Positions 1 to 8,405 of a stretch of 64,000 nt of DNA are shown piece by piece (the first letter of the stretch is position 1; every line of letters starts with the position of its first letter). The DNA is from Micrococcus sp023147585 (lineage in GTDB: Bacteria; Actinomycetota; Actinomycetes; Actinomycetales; Micrococcaceae): NCBI RefSeq assembly GCF_044872765.1, contig NZ_CP085253.1:1116001-1180000 (forward strand), read 5' to 3'. Under the pieces are notes generated by a model. The model saw only the letters and a program-made list of their open reading frames with translations, was not told where the DNA came from and searched no databases. The translations under genes and the position numbers were made by a program.

Positions 1-46
1 TGGTCTCGGTCACCTGGGTGCCCTTCTCGTTGTTGTTCTCGCTCAC
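1..46 (-). CDS. rpsE: 30S ribosomal protein S5, 5' end only (cut by window edge)
   Basis: Only the first 15 codons lie in the window, reading MSENNNEKGTQVTET from a GTG start at 46. That GTG overlaps the TGA of rplR by four bases (GTGA), which implies translational coupling. S5 sits on the back of the 30S body and takes part in decoding accuracy; an Asn-rich, poorly conserved N-terminus ahead of the conserved RNA-binding core is normal. The identity rests mainly on position, because S5 follows L18 in the bacterial spc operon. Residues linked to spectinomycin resistance lie outside the window. Confidence 0.85.
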   Translation of the reverse strand, partial: MSENNNEKGTQVTET

Positions 47-417
47 AGCTTCAGCCCACCCTCTCGCGCACCGTCGGCCACGGCCGCAACGCGCCCGTGG
101 TACTTGTTGCCGCCGCGGTCGAAGACCACGGCGTCGATGCCGGCGGCCTGGGCACGCTGGGCGACGAGCTCGCCGACGCGCTTGGCCTTGGCCGTCTTGT
201 CGCCCTCGAGCGCGCGCACGTCGGCCTCCATGGTGGAGGCAGAGGCGAGCGTGCGGCTCTGCGTGTCGTCCACGATCTGCACGAACATGTGGCGCGCGGA
301 GCGATTGACGACGAGGCGGGGACGGACGGTGGTGCCGGAGATCCGCTTGCGCACCCGGAGGTGGCGGCGGGTGCGGGCGTTGAACTTGCCCTTGCCCTTC
401 ACCTTCAGAGTAGACAT
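43..417 (-). CDS. rplR: 50S ribosomal protein L18
   Basis: L18 binds 5S rRNA and helps build the central protuberance of the 50S subunit. The protein begins MSTLKVKGKGKFNARTRRH and contains the family core RKRISGTTVRPRLVV followed by RSARHMFVQIVDD and a C-terminal GNKYHGRVAAVADGAREGG. I use the ATG at 417, whose A overlaps the TGA of rplF (TGATG); a GTG one codon earlier at 420 is possible. The length of 124 residues is ordinary for the family. The gene is translationally coupled to rplF upstream and rpsE downstream. Confidence 0.96.
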   Translation of the reverse strand: MSTLKVKGKGKFNARTRRHLRVRKRISGTTVRPRLVVNRSARHMFVQIVDDTQSRTLASASTMEADVRALEGDKTAKAKRVGELVAQRAQAAGIDAVVFDRGGNKYHGRVAAVADGAREGGLKL

Positions 418-950
418 CACTTACCTGCCTTTCCGGCCTTGCGGCGGATCTGCTCGCCCGCATAGCGGACGCCCTTGCCCTTGTACGGGTCAGGGCGACG
501 CAGCTTGCGGATGTTGGCGGCGGTCTCGCCGACCTTCTGCTTGTCGATGCCGGCGACGGTCACCGTGTTGCCCGCGACGGTGAACGCGATGCCCTCGGGG
601 CACTTCACCGGGACGGGGTGGGAGTAGCCCAGGGCGAACTCGAGGTCCTGACCCTTGGCCTGCACGCGGTAGCCGGTGCCGACGACCTCGAGCTGCTTGG
701 AGAAGCCGTTGGTCACGCCCTCGACCATGTTGCTGATCAGGGTGCGGGACAGGCCGTGGAGGGAGCGGGACTCGCGCTCGTCGTCGGGACGGGCCACGAT
801 GACCTGCCCCTCCTCGAGGGTGGCCGTGATGGGCGTGGGCAGCGTGTGCTCCAGCTGGCCCTTGGGCCCCTTCACGGAGACGCGGGCGCCGTCGATGGTG
901 ACATCGACGCCGCTCGGGATGGTGATCGGCAGACGTCCGATTCGCGACAT
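417..950 (-). CDS. rplF: 50S ribosomal protein L6
   Basis: L6 has two RNA-binding domains and lies near the sarcin-ricin loop and the base of the L7/L12 stalk. The 177-residue product starts MSRIGRLPITIPSGVDV and has the family segments VKGPKGQLEHTLP and, near the C-terminus, RRPDPYKGKGVRYAGE, the L6 signature region. The ATG at 950 follows the S8 stop by about 30 bases. Its stop overlaps the start of rplR. Length and sequence are typical and nothing looks altered. Confidence 0.98.
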   Translation of the reverse strand: MSRIGRLPITIPSGVDVTIDGARVSVKGPKGQLEHTLPTPITATLEEGQVIVARPDDERESRSLHGLSRTLISNMVEGVTNGFSKQLEVVGTGYRVQAKGQDLEFALGYSHPVPVKCPEGIAFTVAGNTVTVAGIDKQKVGETAANIRKLRRPDPYKGKGVRYAGEQIRRKAGKAGK

Positions 951-980
951 ATCAGTTCAGCCTTTCTTCCGTCTCGCCCG

Positions 981-1379
981 TCACCAGACGTAGGCGAGGA
1001 CTTCCCCACCCACGCCCTTCTTGGCGGCCTGGCGGTCCGTGAGCAGACCCGAGGAGGTGGACAGGATGGCGATGCCGAGGCCGCCCAGCACGTGGGGCAG
1101 GGTGGTGGACTTCGCGTACACGCGAAGGCCCGGCTTGGAGATACGACGCAGGCCGGCGATCGCGCGCTCACGCTGCGGGCCGAACTTCAGGTCGATGGTC
1201 AGCTTCTTGCCGACCTCGGCTTCCTCTTCACGCCAGTCCTGGATGTAGCCCTCTGCCTTGAGGATCTCCGCGAGGCGGGTCTTCAGCTTGGAGGACGGCA
1301 TGGACACGGTGTCGTGGTAGGCCGAATTGGCGTTGCGCAGACGGGTGAGCATGTCTGCGACGGGATCGGTCATGGTCAT
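981..1379 (-). CDS. rpsH: 30S ribosomal protein S8
   Basis: S8 binds the central domain of 16S rRNA and in E. coli is the autogenous translational repressor of the spc operon. The product reads MTMTDPVADMLTRLRNANSAYHDTV and ends GVGGEVLAYVW, the conserved C-terminal signature region. Two in-frame ATG codons (1379 and 1373) fit; I use the outer one, with a purine-rich AAAGGGCGGAAG just upstream. An upstream extension to 1424 has no family resemblance. There is no S14 gene between this gene and rplE, unlike the usual bacterial spc order. Confidence 0.96.
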   Translation of the reverse strand: MTMTDPVADMLTRLRNANSAYHDTVSMPSSKLKTRLAEILKAEGYIQDWREEEAEVGKKLTIDLKFGPQRERAIAGLRRISKPGLRVYAKSTTLPHVLGGLGIAILSTSSGLLTDRQAAKKGVGGEVLAYVW

Positions 1380-1451
1380 GTGGGCTTCCGCCCTTTCTCG
1401 CCGTGGTTTCCCGCACCGGTTCACCGGTGGGGGACCTGTGGCGCGGAGGTC

Positions 1452-2027
1452 TTACTGGTCGGTCTTGAACGGGAAGCCCAGCGCCTTCAGCAGCGCGCGG
1501 CCCTCGTCGTCGTTCTTGGCGGTGGTCACCACGGTGATGTCCATGCCGCGCACGCGGTCGATCTTGTCCTGATCGATCTCGTGGAACACGGTCTGCTCGG
1601 ACAGGCCGAAGGTGTAATTGCCGTTGCCGTCGAACTGGCGGTCGGACAGGCCGCGGAAGTCACGGATGCGCGGGAGCGCGAGCGTGACGAGGCGGTCCAG
1701 GAACTCCCACATGCGGTCGCCACGGAGGGTGGCGTGCGTGCCGATCGGCATGCCCTCACGCAGCTTGAACTGCGCGATGGACTTGCGGGCCTTGGTGACC
1801 ATCGGCTTCTGGCCGGTGATCGCGGTGAGGTCCGTGACGGCGCCGTCGATGATCTTGGAGTCCTTGGCGGCCTCGCCGACACCCATGTTCACGACGACCT
1901 TCACGAGGCCCGGCACCTGCATGACGTTCGCGTACTGGAACTGCTCCTGGAGGCCGCCGCGGATCTCGTCGCGGTACTTGGCCTTCAGACGCGGGGTGAC
2001 CTTCTCGGTCTGCTGCACCTCGGTCAT
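1452..2027 (-). CDS. rplE: 50S ribosomal protein L5
   Basis: L5 binds 5S rRNA and forms intersubunit bridge B1b with S13. The product begins MTEVQQTEKVTPRLKAKYRDEI and has the signature VVVNMGVGEAAKD and later IRDFRGLSDRQFDGNGNYTFGLSEQ. The ATG at 2027 shares its A with the rplX TGA (TGATG); a GTG at 2030 is the only nearby alternative. The 191-residue length is typical. About 70 bases separate its stop from rpsH, too little to hold an S14 gene. Confidence 0.97.
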   Translation of the reverse strand: MTEVQQTEKVTPRLKAKYRDEIRGGLQEQFQYANVMQVPGLVKVVVNMGVGEAAKDSKIIDGAVTDLTAITGQKPMVTKARKSIAQFKLREGMPIGTHATLRGDRMWEFLDRLVTLALPRIRDFRGLSDRQFDGNGNYTFGLSEQTVFHEIDQDKIDRVRGMDITVVTTAKNDDEGRALLKALGFPFKTDQ

Positions 2028-2368
2028 CACAGCTCCTTCCCCGAGGACTTGGCGAAGCGCACCTTCACGGTGACGTCCTCGCCGCCCTTCTGGACGGTCT
2101 CGAAGCGGTAGCCCACACGGGTCGGCTTCTGGGTCTCGGGGTCCACGACGGCCACGTTCGAGATGTGGATCGGGGCCTCGACGACCTGCAGGCCGCCCTC
2201 GGTGGAGCCGTTGTTGTTCTGGCCGGCGCGCAGGTGCTTGGTGACGCGGTTGACGCCCTCCACCAGCACTCGCTCGTCGGCGGGGAAGACGCGCAGGACC
2301 TTGCCCTGCTTGCCCTTGTCCTTGCCTGCGATGACCTGCACGAGGTCATCCTTCTTGATCTTGGCCAT
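2027..2368 (-). CDS. rplX: 50S ribosomal protein L24
   Basis: L24 is an assembly-initiator protein that binds domain I of 23S rRNA near the exit tunnel. The N-terminal KOW segment reads KDDLVQVIAGKDKGKQGKVLRVFP (about residues 6-30), followed by RVLVEGVNRVTKH, both diagnostic. The product is 113 residues. It lies five bases after rplN and overlaps rplE by one base, consistent with one polycistronic spc transcript. Confidence 0.97.
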   Translation of the reverse strand: MAKIKKDDLVQVIAGKDKGKQGKVLRVFPADERVLVEGVNRVTKHLRAGQNNNGSTEGGLQVVEAPIHISNVAVVDPETQKPTRVGYRFETVQKGGEDVTVKVRFAKSSGKEL

Positions 2369-2373
2369 GAGGG

Positions 2374-2742
2374 TCAGATCACCTCCGGGGCGAGCGACAC
2401 GATCTTCATGAAGCGCTTGTCGCGCAGCTCGCGCCCCACGGGACCGAAGATGCGCGTGCCACGGGGCTCGCCGTCGGTCTTGAGGATCACGGCCGCGTTC
2501 TCATCGAAGCGGATGTACGAGCCGTCGGGACGGCGGGACTCCTTGCGGGTCCGCACCACCACGGCCTTGACGACATCGCCCTTCTTGACGTTGCCGCCGG
2601 GGATGGCGTCCTTGACGGTGGCGACAATCGTGTCGCCGATTCCTGCGTAGCGGCGTCCTGAGCCACCGAGAACACGGATGGTCAGGATCTCCTTCGCACC
2701 GGTGTTGTCGGCGACCTTGAGCCGCGACTCCTGCTGGATCAC
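2374..2742 (-). CDS. rplN: 50S ribosomal protein L14
   Basis: L14 sits on the intersubunit face of the 50S subunit. The product of 122 residues starts MIQQESRLKVADNTGAKE and carries the signature IRVLGGSGRRYAGIGD and the C-terminal IFGPVGRELRDKRFMKIVSLAPEVI; it matches the universal length. The start is GTG at 2742 with a good AGGAGA ribosome site. It is the first gene after a 340-base gap with a perfect terminator hairpin, so it probably begins the spc transcription unit. Confidence 0.98.
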   Translation of the reverse strand: MIQQESRLKVADNTGAKEILTIRVLGGSGRRYAGIGDTIVATVKDAIPGGNVKKGDVVKAVVVRTRKESRRPDGSYIRFDENAAVILKTDGEPRGTRIFGPVGRELRDKRFMKIVSLAPEVI

Positions 2743-3014
2743 TTGTCTCTCCTAGCGTCGCGCCGGTTCTCCCCCACTGTTGGGCGAGCCTTGCGGAACG
2801 GTTGAACGGTCATCCCGGGACGCTTACCCCTGCCCCCGTGGCGGACGTCTCCGCGGCACGGGCCGCACAGCGTTTTCAGACAGCTGCGGGCTCATGGACG
2901 CGGATCGATGCGCGGGGCAGGGCCGAGGCGGATCCGGGATCGGCGTGCGACACCCTCGGCACGCAGGATGGATGGTCCTGCCAACAAAGGGCGCACGAAC
3001 ACTCCACTCTAGCA
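2743..3014 (-). promoter_or_regulatory. leader and promoter region of the spc unit
   Basis: These 272 bases between the S10-operon terminator and rplN hold no gene that I can support. On the minus strand a TAGAGT box (3011-3006), preceded by TGC as in an extended -10, lies immediately after the hairpin at 3015-3050. No convincing -35 box is visible at 17-18 bases, because that position falls inside the hairpin. Starting there would give a leader of about 255 nt before the rplN GTG. The promoter is a sequence-pattern inference only. Confidence 0.35.
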
Positions 3015-3050
3015 CAGAGCCGCCCCGTGCTGATGCACGGGGCGGCTCTG
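3015..3050 (-). terminator. terminator downstream of rpsQ
   Basis: A perfect 16-bp inverted repeat, CAGAGCCGCCCCGTGC and its complement, is separated by a 4-nt loop. It starts 33 bases after the rpsQ stop. There is no long U tract, as is usual at this GC content. It separates the S10 unit from the spc unit. Confidence 0.85.
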
Positions 3051-3082
3051 TGGTGCGGTCCGGACTCACCGGACCGCGGGCA

Positions 3083-3364
3083 TCACTTGGCGCGCTCGAC
3101 GATCTCCACCAGGCGCCACCGCTTGGAGGCGGACAGCGGGCGGGTCTCGGCGATGCGGACGCGGTCGCCCACGCCGGCGGTGTTCTCCTCGTCGTGCGCC
3201 TTCACGCGCTTCGACGACTTGAGCACCTTGCCGTACAGGGCGTGCTTCTTGCGGTCCTCGACCTCGACGACGATGGTCTTGTCCATCTTGTCGGACACGA
3301 CGACGCCGCGGAGCGCCTTGCGGTAGCCGCGCTCCTCGGTGCTGGCAGCGGTCTGCTCGGTCAC
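3083..3364 (-). CDS. rpsQ: 30S ribosomal protein S17
   Basis: S17 is a primary 16S rRNA-binding protein with an OB fold. The 93-residue product reads GYRKALRGVVVSDKMDKTIVV followed by HDEENTAGVGDRVRIAETRPLSASKRWRLVEIVE, which covers the family signature. It starts with GTG at 3364, overlapping the rpmC stop by four bases (GTGA). It is the last gene of the S10 unit, ahead of the hairpin at 3015-3050. Confidence 0.98.
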   Translation of the reverse strand: MTEQTAASTEERGYRKALRGVVVSDKMDKTIVVEVEDRKKHALYGKVLKSSKRVKAHDEENTAGVGDRVRIAETRPLSASKRWRLVEIVERAK

Positions 3365-3633
3365 TGGGCAGCCTCCTCGTTCTTCGGCTCAGCCTGCGCC
3401 GCGGCGGGGACATCGCCACGGATGCCCAGCTCGCGCTCGCGCAGGATCGTGTAGATGCGCGCGATGTCACGCTTGACGGTCTTCAGCCGGCTGGCGTTGT
3501 CCAGCTGGCCCGTGGCGGCCTGGAAGCGCAGGTTGAACAGCTCCTCCTTGGAGGCCTTGAGGGCCTCCAGCAGGCTCGCGTTGTCCTGTCCGTCCAGGGA
3601 CTCGACGTTCAGATCCTTGGTACCGATGGCCAT
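3361..3633 (-). CDS. rpmC: 50S ribosomal protein L29
   Basis: L29 lies at the exit of the nascent-peptide tunnel next to L23. The core reads NASLLEALKASKEELFNLRFQAATGQLDNASRLKTVKRDIARIYTILRERE. At 90 residues it is longer than the roughly 63-residue E. coli protein because of N-terminal and Ala/Glu-rich C-terminal tails, a common actinobacterial feature. It sits three bases after rplP and is translationally coupled to rpsQ. Confidence 0.96.
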   Translation of the reverse strand: MAIGTKDLNVESLDGQDNASLLEALKASKEELFNLRFQAATGQLDNASRLKTVKRDIARIYTILRERELGIRGDVPAAAQAEPKNEEAAQ

Positions 3634-3636
3634 GGA

Positions 3637-4053
3637 TCACTCACCACCCTCTCGACGGATGATTCGGGCCTTCAGCGGCAGCTTGTGGATGGCCAGACGC
3701 AGCGCCTCGCGGGCCACGTCCTCGGAGACGCCCGAGAGCTCGAACAGCACGCGTCCGGGCTTGACGTTGGCGACCCACCACTCCGTGGAGCCCTTGCCGG
3801 AGCCCATGCGGGTCTCGGCGGGCTTCTTGGTCAGCGGGCGGTCCGGGTAGATGTTGATCCAGACCTTGCCGCCACGCTTGATGTAGCGGGTCATGGCGAT
3901 ACGGGCGGCCTCGATCTGACGGTTGGTCACATAGGCCGGCGTGAGCGCCTGGATGCCCCACTCGCCGAACGTCACGGTGGTGCCGCCCTTGGCGGCGCCG
4001 GAACGCTTGGGGTGGTGCTGCTTGCGGTGCTTGACGCGACGGGGGATCAGCAT
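3637..4053 (-). CDS. rplP: 50S ribosomal protein L16
   Basis: L16 contacts the tRNA elbow and helps organise the A site and 5S rRNA. The product of 138 residues begins MLIPRRVKHRKQHHPKRSG and contains IAMTRYIKRGGKVWINIYPDRP and RMGSGKGSTEWWVANVKPGR, the two classic signatures. The ATG at 4053 overlaps the rpsC stop by one base. Length and sequence are typical. Confidence 0.98.
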   Translation of the reverse strand: MLIPRRVKHRKQHHPKRSGAAKGGTTVTFGEWGIQALTPAYVTNRQIEAARIAMTRYIKRGGKVWINIYPDRPLTKKPAETRMGSGKGSTEWWVANVKPGRVLFELSGVSEDVAREALRLAIHKLPLKARIIRREGGE

Positions 4054-4886
4054 CAGGCGTTGCCTCCTTCAGCGGGAGCGGCGGCCGGGGTCTCGGCGCC
4101 GGCGCCGGCGTTCTCCTGGCGGGGAGCACGCTCGGCACGGTCATTGCGACGGCGGCGCTCGCCGCCGGCGGGGGCGCCGCCGCGACGGTCGTCACGGCCA
4201 CGGCCGCGGCCGGACGGCTGGGCCGCCTCCTTGGCCGCGAGCTCCTTGGCGGTCAGGTCGCCCTTGTAGATCCAGACCTTCACGCCGATGCGGCCGAAGG
4301 TGGTCTTCGCCTCGAACTTGCCGAAGTCGATGTTCGCGCGGAGGGTGTGCAGCGGCACGCGGCCCTCGCGGTAGAACTCCGAACGGCTCATCTCGGCGCC
4401 GCCGAGACGGCCGGCGCACTGGATGCGGATGCCCTGGGCCCCGGCCCGCATGGCGGACTGGATGGCCTTCTTCATCGCGCGGCGGAAGGCCACGCGCGAG
4501 GCGAGCTGCTCCGCGACGCCCTGGGCGACGAGCTGCGCATCGGTCTCGGGGTTCTTGACCTCGAGGATGTTCAGCTGGATCTGCTTGCGGGTGAGCTTCT
4601 CGAGCTCACCGCGGATGCGGTCGGCCTCTGCGCCGCGGCGACCGATCACGATGCCCGGGCGGGCGGTGTGGATGTCCACCCGCACGCGGTCACGGGTGCG
4701 CTCGATCTCCACCTTGGAGATGCCGGCGCGCTCCATGCCGTGGGTCATCAGCTCGCGGATCTTGATGTCCTCCTTGAGGAAGTCAGCGTAGCGCTGGCCC
4801 TCCTTGTGGGAGTCCGCGAACCAGTGCGAGACGTGGTCGGTGGTGATGCCGAGGCGGAACCCGTTGGGGTTGATCTTCTGTCCCAT
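4053..4886 (-). CDS. rpsC: 30S ribosomal protein S3
   Basis: S3 lines the mRNA entry channel and contributes to ribosomal helicase activity. The start MGQKINPNGFRLGITTDHVSHWFAD is diagnostic. The KH domain has the GxxG loop in GIVIGRRGAE (about residues 80-90). The conserved C-terminal half follows, ending GRIGVKVWIYKGDL near residue 207. The last 65 or so residues are a low-complexity Arg/Gly/Glu/Ala-rich tail (PSGRGRGRDDRRGG and similar), an extension often found in actinobacterial S3. The total is 277 residues. Confidence 0.98.
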   Translation of the reverse strand: MGQKINPNGFRLGITTDHVSHWFADSHKEGQRYADFLKEDIKIRELMTHGMERAGISKVEIERTRDRVRVDIHTARPGIVIGRRGAEADRIRGELEKLTRKQIQLNILEVKNPETDAQLVAQGVAEQLASRVAFRRAMKKAIQSAMRAGAQGIRIQCAGRLGGAEMSRSEFYREGRVPLHTLRANIDFGKFEAKTTFGRIGVKVWIYKGDLTAKELAAKEAAQPSGRGRGRDDRRGGAPAGGERRRRNDRAERAPRQENAGAGAETPAAAPAEGGNA

Positions 4887-4889
4887 TGG

Positions 4890-5255
4890 TCAGTTCCCAC
4901 CCTTCTCGTCCTTGGATGCGACCACCACGGTGACGTGGCTGGTGCGCTTGTTGATGCGGAACGCGCGGCCCTGAGCACGGGGCTGGAACCGCTTCATCGT
5001 CGGGCCCTCGTCCACGAAGGCCTCCGTGATGTACAGGGCGTCCTCGTTGAAGGCGACGCCCTCGCGATCGGCCTTGACTCGGGCGTTCGCCACCGCGGAG
5101 GTCACGAGCTTGAACACCGGCTCCGAAGCGCCCTGCTGGGCGAACTTCAGGATGGCGAGCGCTTCGGTGGCCTGCTTGCCACGGACCAGGTCGACGACGC
5201 GCCGGGCCTTCATCGGCGTCACGCGCAGGTGGCGCGCAATTGCCTTGGCTTCCAT
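4890..5255 (-). CDS. rplV: 50S ribosomal protein L22
   Basis: L22 stabilises 23S rRNA, and its long hairpin lines the nascent-peptide tunnel. I start at the ATG at 5255, giving MEAKAIARHLRVTPMKARRVVDLVRG, preceded by GAGAGAAG. A TTG at 5282 would add nine residues without family similarity. The hairpin tip and C-terminal signature read GPTMKRFQPRAQGRAFRINKRTSHVTVVVA. The product has 121 residues. Confidence 0.96.
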   Translation of the reverse strand: MEAKAIARHLRVTPMKARRVVDLVRGKQATEALAILKFAQQGASEPVFKLVTSAVANARVKADREGVAFNEDALYITEAFVDEGPTMKRFQPRAQGRAFRINKRTSHVTVVVASKDEKGGN

Positions 5256-5301
5256 TGCTTCTCTCTTTCTCTCGAAGGTCAAGCACCGCGAGCCGTGAGG
5301 C

Positions 5302-5583
5302 TCAGCGACGCTTGCCCTTCTTGTCGTCCTTCACGTGGCCGCGGAACGTGCGGGTGGGGGCGAACTCGCCCAGCTTGTGACCCACCATCGACTCGGTGAC
5401 GAACACCGGGACGTGCTTGCGGCCGTCATGGACGGCGATGGTGTGACCCAGCATGTCCGGGATGATCATCGACCGGCGGGACCAGGTCTTGATGACGTTC
5501 TTGCTGCCCTTGTCGTTCTCGGCCAGAACCTTGAGGTAAAGGTGCTGATCCACGAAGGGGCCCTTCTTCAGGCTACGAGGCAT
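5302..5583 (-). CDS. rpsS: 30S ribosomal protein S19
   Basis: S19 sits in the 30S head, complexes with S13 and contacts A-site tRNA. The 93-residue product starts MPRSLKKGPFVDQHLYLKV and contains IKTWSRRSMIIPDMLGHTIAVHDGRKHVPVFVTESMVGHKLGEFAPTR, the entire family signature, in a normal length. It lies between rplB and rplV in the standard S10 operon order. Confidence 0.99.
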   Translation of the reverse strand: MPRSLKKGPFVDQHLYLKVLAENDKGSKNVIKTWSRRSMIIPDMLGHTIAVHDGRKHVPVFVTESMVGHKLGEFAPTRTFRGHVKDDKKGKRR

Positions 5584-5598
5584 GTCTTCTCAGCTCCC

Positions 5599-6438
<840 letters not shown>

Positions 6439-6474
6439 GGGTGTCTTCCTCGATTAAGTGGTCTCCGCATCGCC

Positions 6475-6786
6475 TCAAGAGGCGAGCGGACCTCCGAAGA
6501 TGTCGATGGTCGCGCCGTCCTTGAGCGAGATGATGGCTCGCTTGGTCGACTTGCGCTGACCCCACCCGAAGCGGGTGCGGCGGCGCTTGCCGGGACGGTT
6601 CAGGGTGTTGACCGAGGCGACGTCGACGTTGAAGATGCGCTCCACCGCCTGCTTGATCTCGGTCTTGTTGGAGCGCGGGTCGACCAGGAAGGTGTACTTG
6701 CCCTCGTCGATCAGACCGTAGCTCTTCTCCGACACGACGGGAGCGATGATCACGTCGCGGGGATCCTTGTTGATGGAGCCGCTCAC
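6475..6786 (-). CDS. rplW: 50S ribosomal protein L23
   Basis: L23 is at the tunnel exit and is the docking site for trigger factor and SRP. The 103-residue product reads DPRDVIIAPVVSEKSYGLIDEGKYTFLVDPRSNKTEIKQAVERIFNVDVASVNTLN and RTRFGWGQRKSTKRAIISLKDGATID. It starts with GTG at 6786, overlapping the rplD stop by four bases (GTGA). The gene order L4-L23-L2 is canonical. Confidence 0.98.
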   Translation of the reverse strand: MSGSINKDPRDVIIAPVVSEKSYGLIDEGKYTFLVDPRSNKTEIKQAVERIFNVDVASVNTLNRPGKRRRTRFGWGQRKSTKRAIISLKDGATIDIFGGPLAS

Positions 6787-7418
6787 TGGGCATCCTCCTT
6801 CTTGGCACCGGAGGCCTGGGCCACGTACTGCTCGTAGGCCGCCTGGGTGAACACGACGTCGTCGGAGACGAGCACGTCATAGGTGTTCAGCTGGTCGGCG
6901 TAGAGGGTGTGGACCGCGGGCAGGTTGCGTGCGGACAGGGCGGTGAGGTCGTCGGCGCGGTCGATCACCAGCAGGATGTTCTTCCGGCCGGTGCTCAGCG
7001 ACTCGAGACCCGCCTTGGCGGCCTTGGTGGACGGGGTGGTCCCGGACACGAGGGCCTCGACGACGTGGACGCGGCCGTTGCGGGCGCGGTCCGACAGGGC
7101 GCCGCGGAGGGCGGCGGCCTTCATCTTCTTGGGGGTGCGCTGCGAGTAGTCACGCGGCGTGGGGCCGTGGACGATGCCGCCGCCGGTCATGTGCGGGGCG
7201 CGGATGGAGCCCTGACGGGCGCGACCGGTGCCCTTCTGCTTGAACGGCTTGCGGCCGGCGCCGGACACCTCGCCGCGGCGCTTGACCTTGTGCGTGCCCT
7301 GGCGGGCCGCGGCCAGCTGGGCCACGACGACCTGGTGCATCAGCGGGACGTTGGCCTGCACGTCGAAGATCTCGGCGGGCAGCTCGACCTGGACGGTCTT
7401 CACGGAGTTCTCAGCCAT
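6783..7418 (-). CDS. rplD: 50S ribosomal protein L4
   Basis: L4 has a globular domain and an extended loop reaching the tunnel; in E. coli it also represses its own S10 operon. The tunnel loop reads KVKRRGEVSGAGRKPFKQKGTGRARQGSIRAPHMTGGG (about residues 43-80). The Lys and Gly of the KGTGRAR stretch, where macrolide-resistance changes occur elsewhere, are intact. The product has 211 residues and is coupled to rplW. Confidence 0.98.
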   Translation of the reverse strand: MAENSVKTVQVELPAEIFDVQANVPLMHQVVVAQLAAARQGTHKVKRRGEVSGAGRKPFKQKGTGRARQGSIRAPHMTGGGIVHGPTPRDYSQRTPKKMKAAALRGALSDRARNGRVHVVEALVSGTTPSTKAAKAGLESLSTGRKNILLVIDRADDLTALSARNLPAVHTLYADQLNTYDVLVSDDVVFTQAAYEQYVAQASGAKKEDAQ

Positions 7419-7422
7419 GGTC

Positions 7423-8076
7423 TCAGGCTCCCTTCACGGCGCTGCGGACGAGAACGACCTGGCCCTTGGAGCCGGGCACGGCGCCCTTGATCAGCAGGAG
7501 GTTGTTCTCCACGTCGATGCCGTGGAGCGTCAGGTTCATGGTGGTCTGGCGGACGGCACCCATGCGACCGGGCATGCGCTGGCCCTTGAACACGCGACCG
7601 GGGGTGGACGCGCCGCCCACGGAGCCGGGCTTGCGGTGGTTCTTGTGCGCACCGTGCGAGGCGCCCACGCCGGAGAAGCCGTGGCGCTTCATGGCGCCGG
7701 CGAAGCCCTTGCCCTTGGTGGTGCCGACGACGTCGACCTTCTGGCCGGCCTGGAAGACCTCGACGGTCACGTCCTGGCCGAGCGTGTACTCGGCGGCGTC
7801 CGCGGTGCGGAGCTCGACGAGGTGGCGGCGCGGCGTGACGCCGGCCTTCTCGAAGTGACCGGCCAGGGGCTTGGTCACGCGGCGGGGGTCGATCTGGCCG
7901 TAGGCGATCTGGACGGCGCTGTAGCCGTCCGTCTCGGCCGAGCGCAGCTGGGTGACGACGTTCGCGTCAGCCTGGACCACGGTCACGGGGATGAGGTTGT
8001 TCTCCTCATCCCAGACCTGGGTCATGCCGAGCTTCGTGCCCAGCAGGCCCTTCACGTTCTGGGTGTTGTTGGTCAT
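7423..8076 (-). CDS. rplC: 50S ribosomal protein L3
   Basis: L3 initiates 50S assembly and extends a loop towards the peptidyl-transferase centre. The product of 217 residues has GLLGTKLGMTQVWDEENNLIPVTVVQA at the N-terminus and the signature GFAGAMKRHGFSGVGASHGAHKNHRKPGSVGGASTPGRVFKGQRMPGRMG in the centre. It is separated from rplD by four bases and from rpsJ by about 20. Confidence 0.98.
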   Translation of the reverse strand: MTNNTQNVKGLLGTKLGMTQVWDEENNLIPVTVVQADANVVTQLRSAETDGYSAVQIAYGQIDPRRVTKPLAGHFEKAGVTPRRHLVELRTADAAEYTLGQDVTVEVFQAGQKVDVVGTTKGKGFAGAMKRHGFSGVGASHGAHKNHRKPGSVGGASTPGRVFKGQRMPGRMGAVRQTTMNLTLHGIDVENNLLLIKGAVPGSKGQVVLVRSAVKGA

Positions 8077-8096
8077 AGTCTCTCAGCACCTCCCTC

Positions 8097-8405
8097 TCAG
8101 AGCTTGATCTCGATGTTGACGTCCGCGGGCAGGTCCAGTCGCATGAGCGAGTCGACGGCCTTGGGGGTCGGGTCGATGATGTCGATGAGCCGCTTGTGGG
8201 TGCGCATCTCGAAATGCTCGCGGCTGTCCTTGTACTTGTGGGGAGAACGGATAACGCAGTACACGTTCTTCTCTGTCGGCAGGGGCACGGGGCCCACCAC
8301 CGTCGCGCCTGCGCGCGTGACCGTGTCAACGATCTTGCGGGCCGAGACGTCGATGACCTCGTGGTCGTACGACTTCAGCCGGATGCGGATCTTCTGTCCC
8401 GCCAT
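8097..8405 (-). CDS. rpsJ: 30S ribosomal protein S10 (NusE)
   Basis: S10 is a 30S head protein and, as NusE, couples ribosomes to RNA polymerase through NusG and takes part in antitermination. The 102-residue product starts MAGQKIRIRLKSYDHEVID and has the signature VVGPVPLPTEKNVYCVIRSPHKYKDSREHFEMRTHKRLIDI. The ATG at 8405 is chosen because upstream in-frame codons have no family similarity. It is the first gene of the S10 unit. Confidence 0.99.
   Translation of the reverse strand: MAGQKIRIRLKSYDHEVIDVSARKIVDTVTRAGATVVGPVPLPTEKNVYCVIRSPHKYKDSREHFEMRTHKRLIDIIDPTPKAVDSLMRLDLPADVNIEIKL

Noticed and set aside
51..583. Plus-strand open frames opposite rplR and rplF
   Set aside because: They are shadows of ribosomal protein genes on the other strand.
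1425..1451. A small S14 gene between rplE and rpsH
   Set aside because: The gap is too short and no zinc-ribbon CxxC motif is present in any frame.
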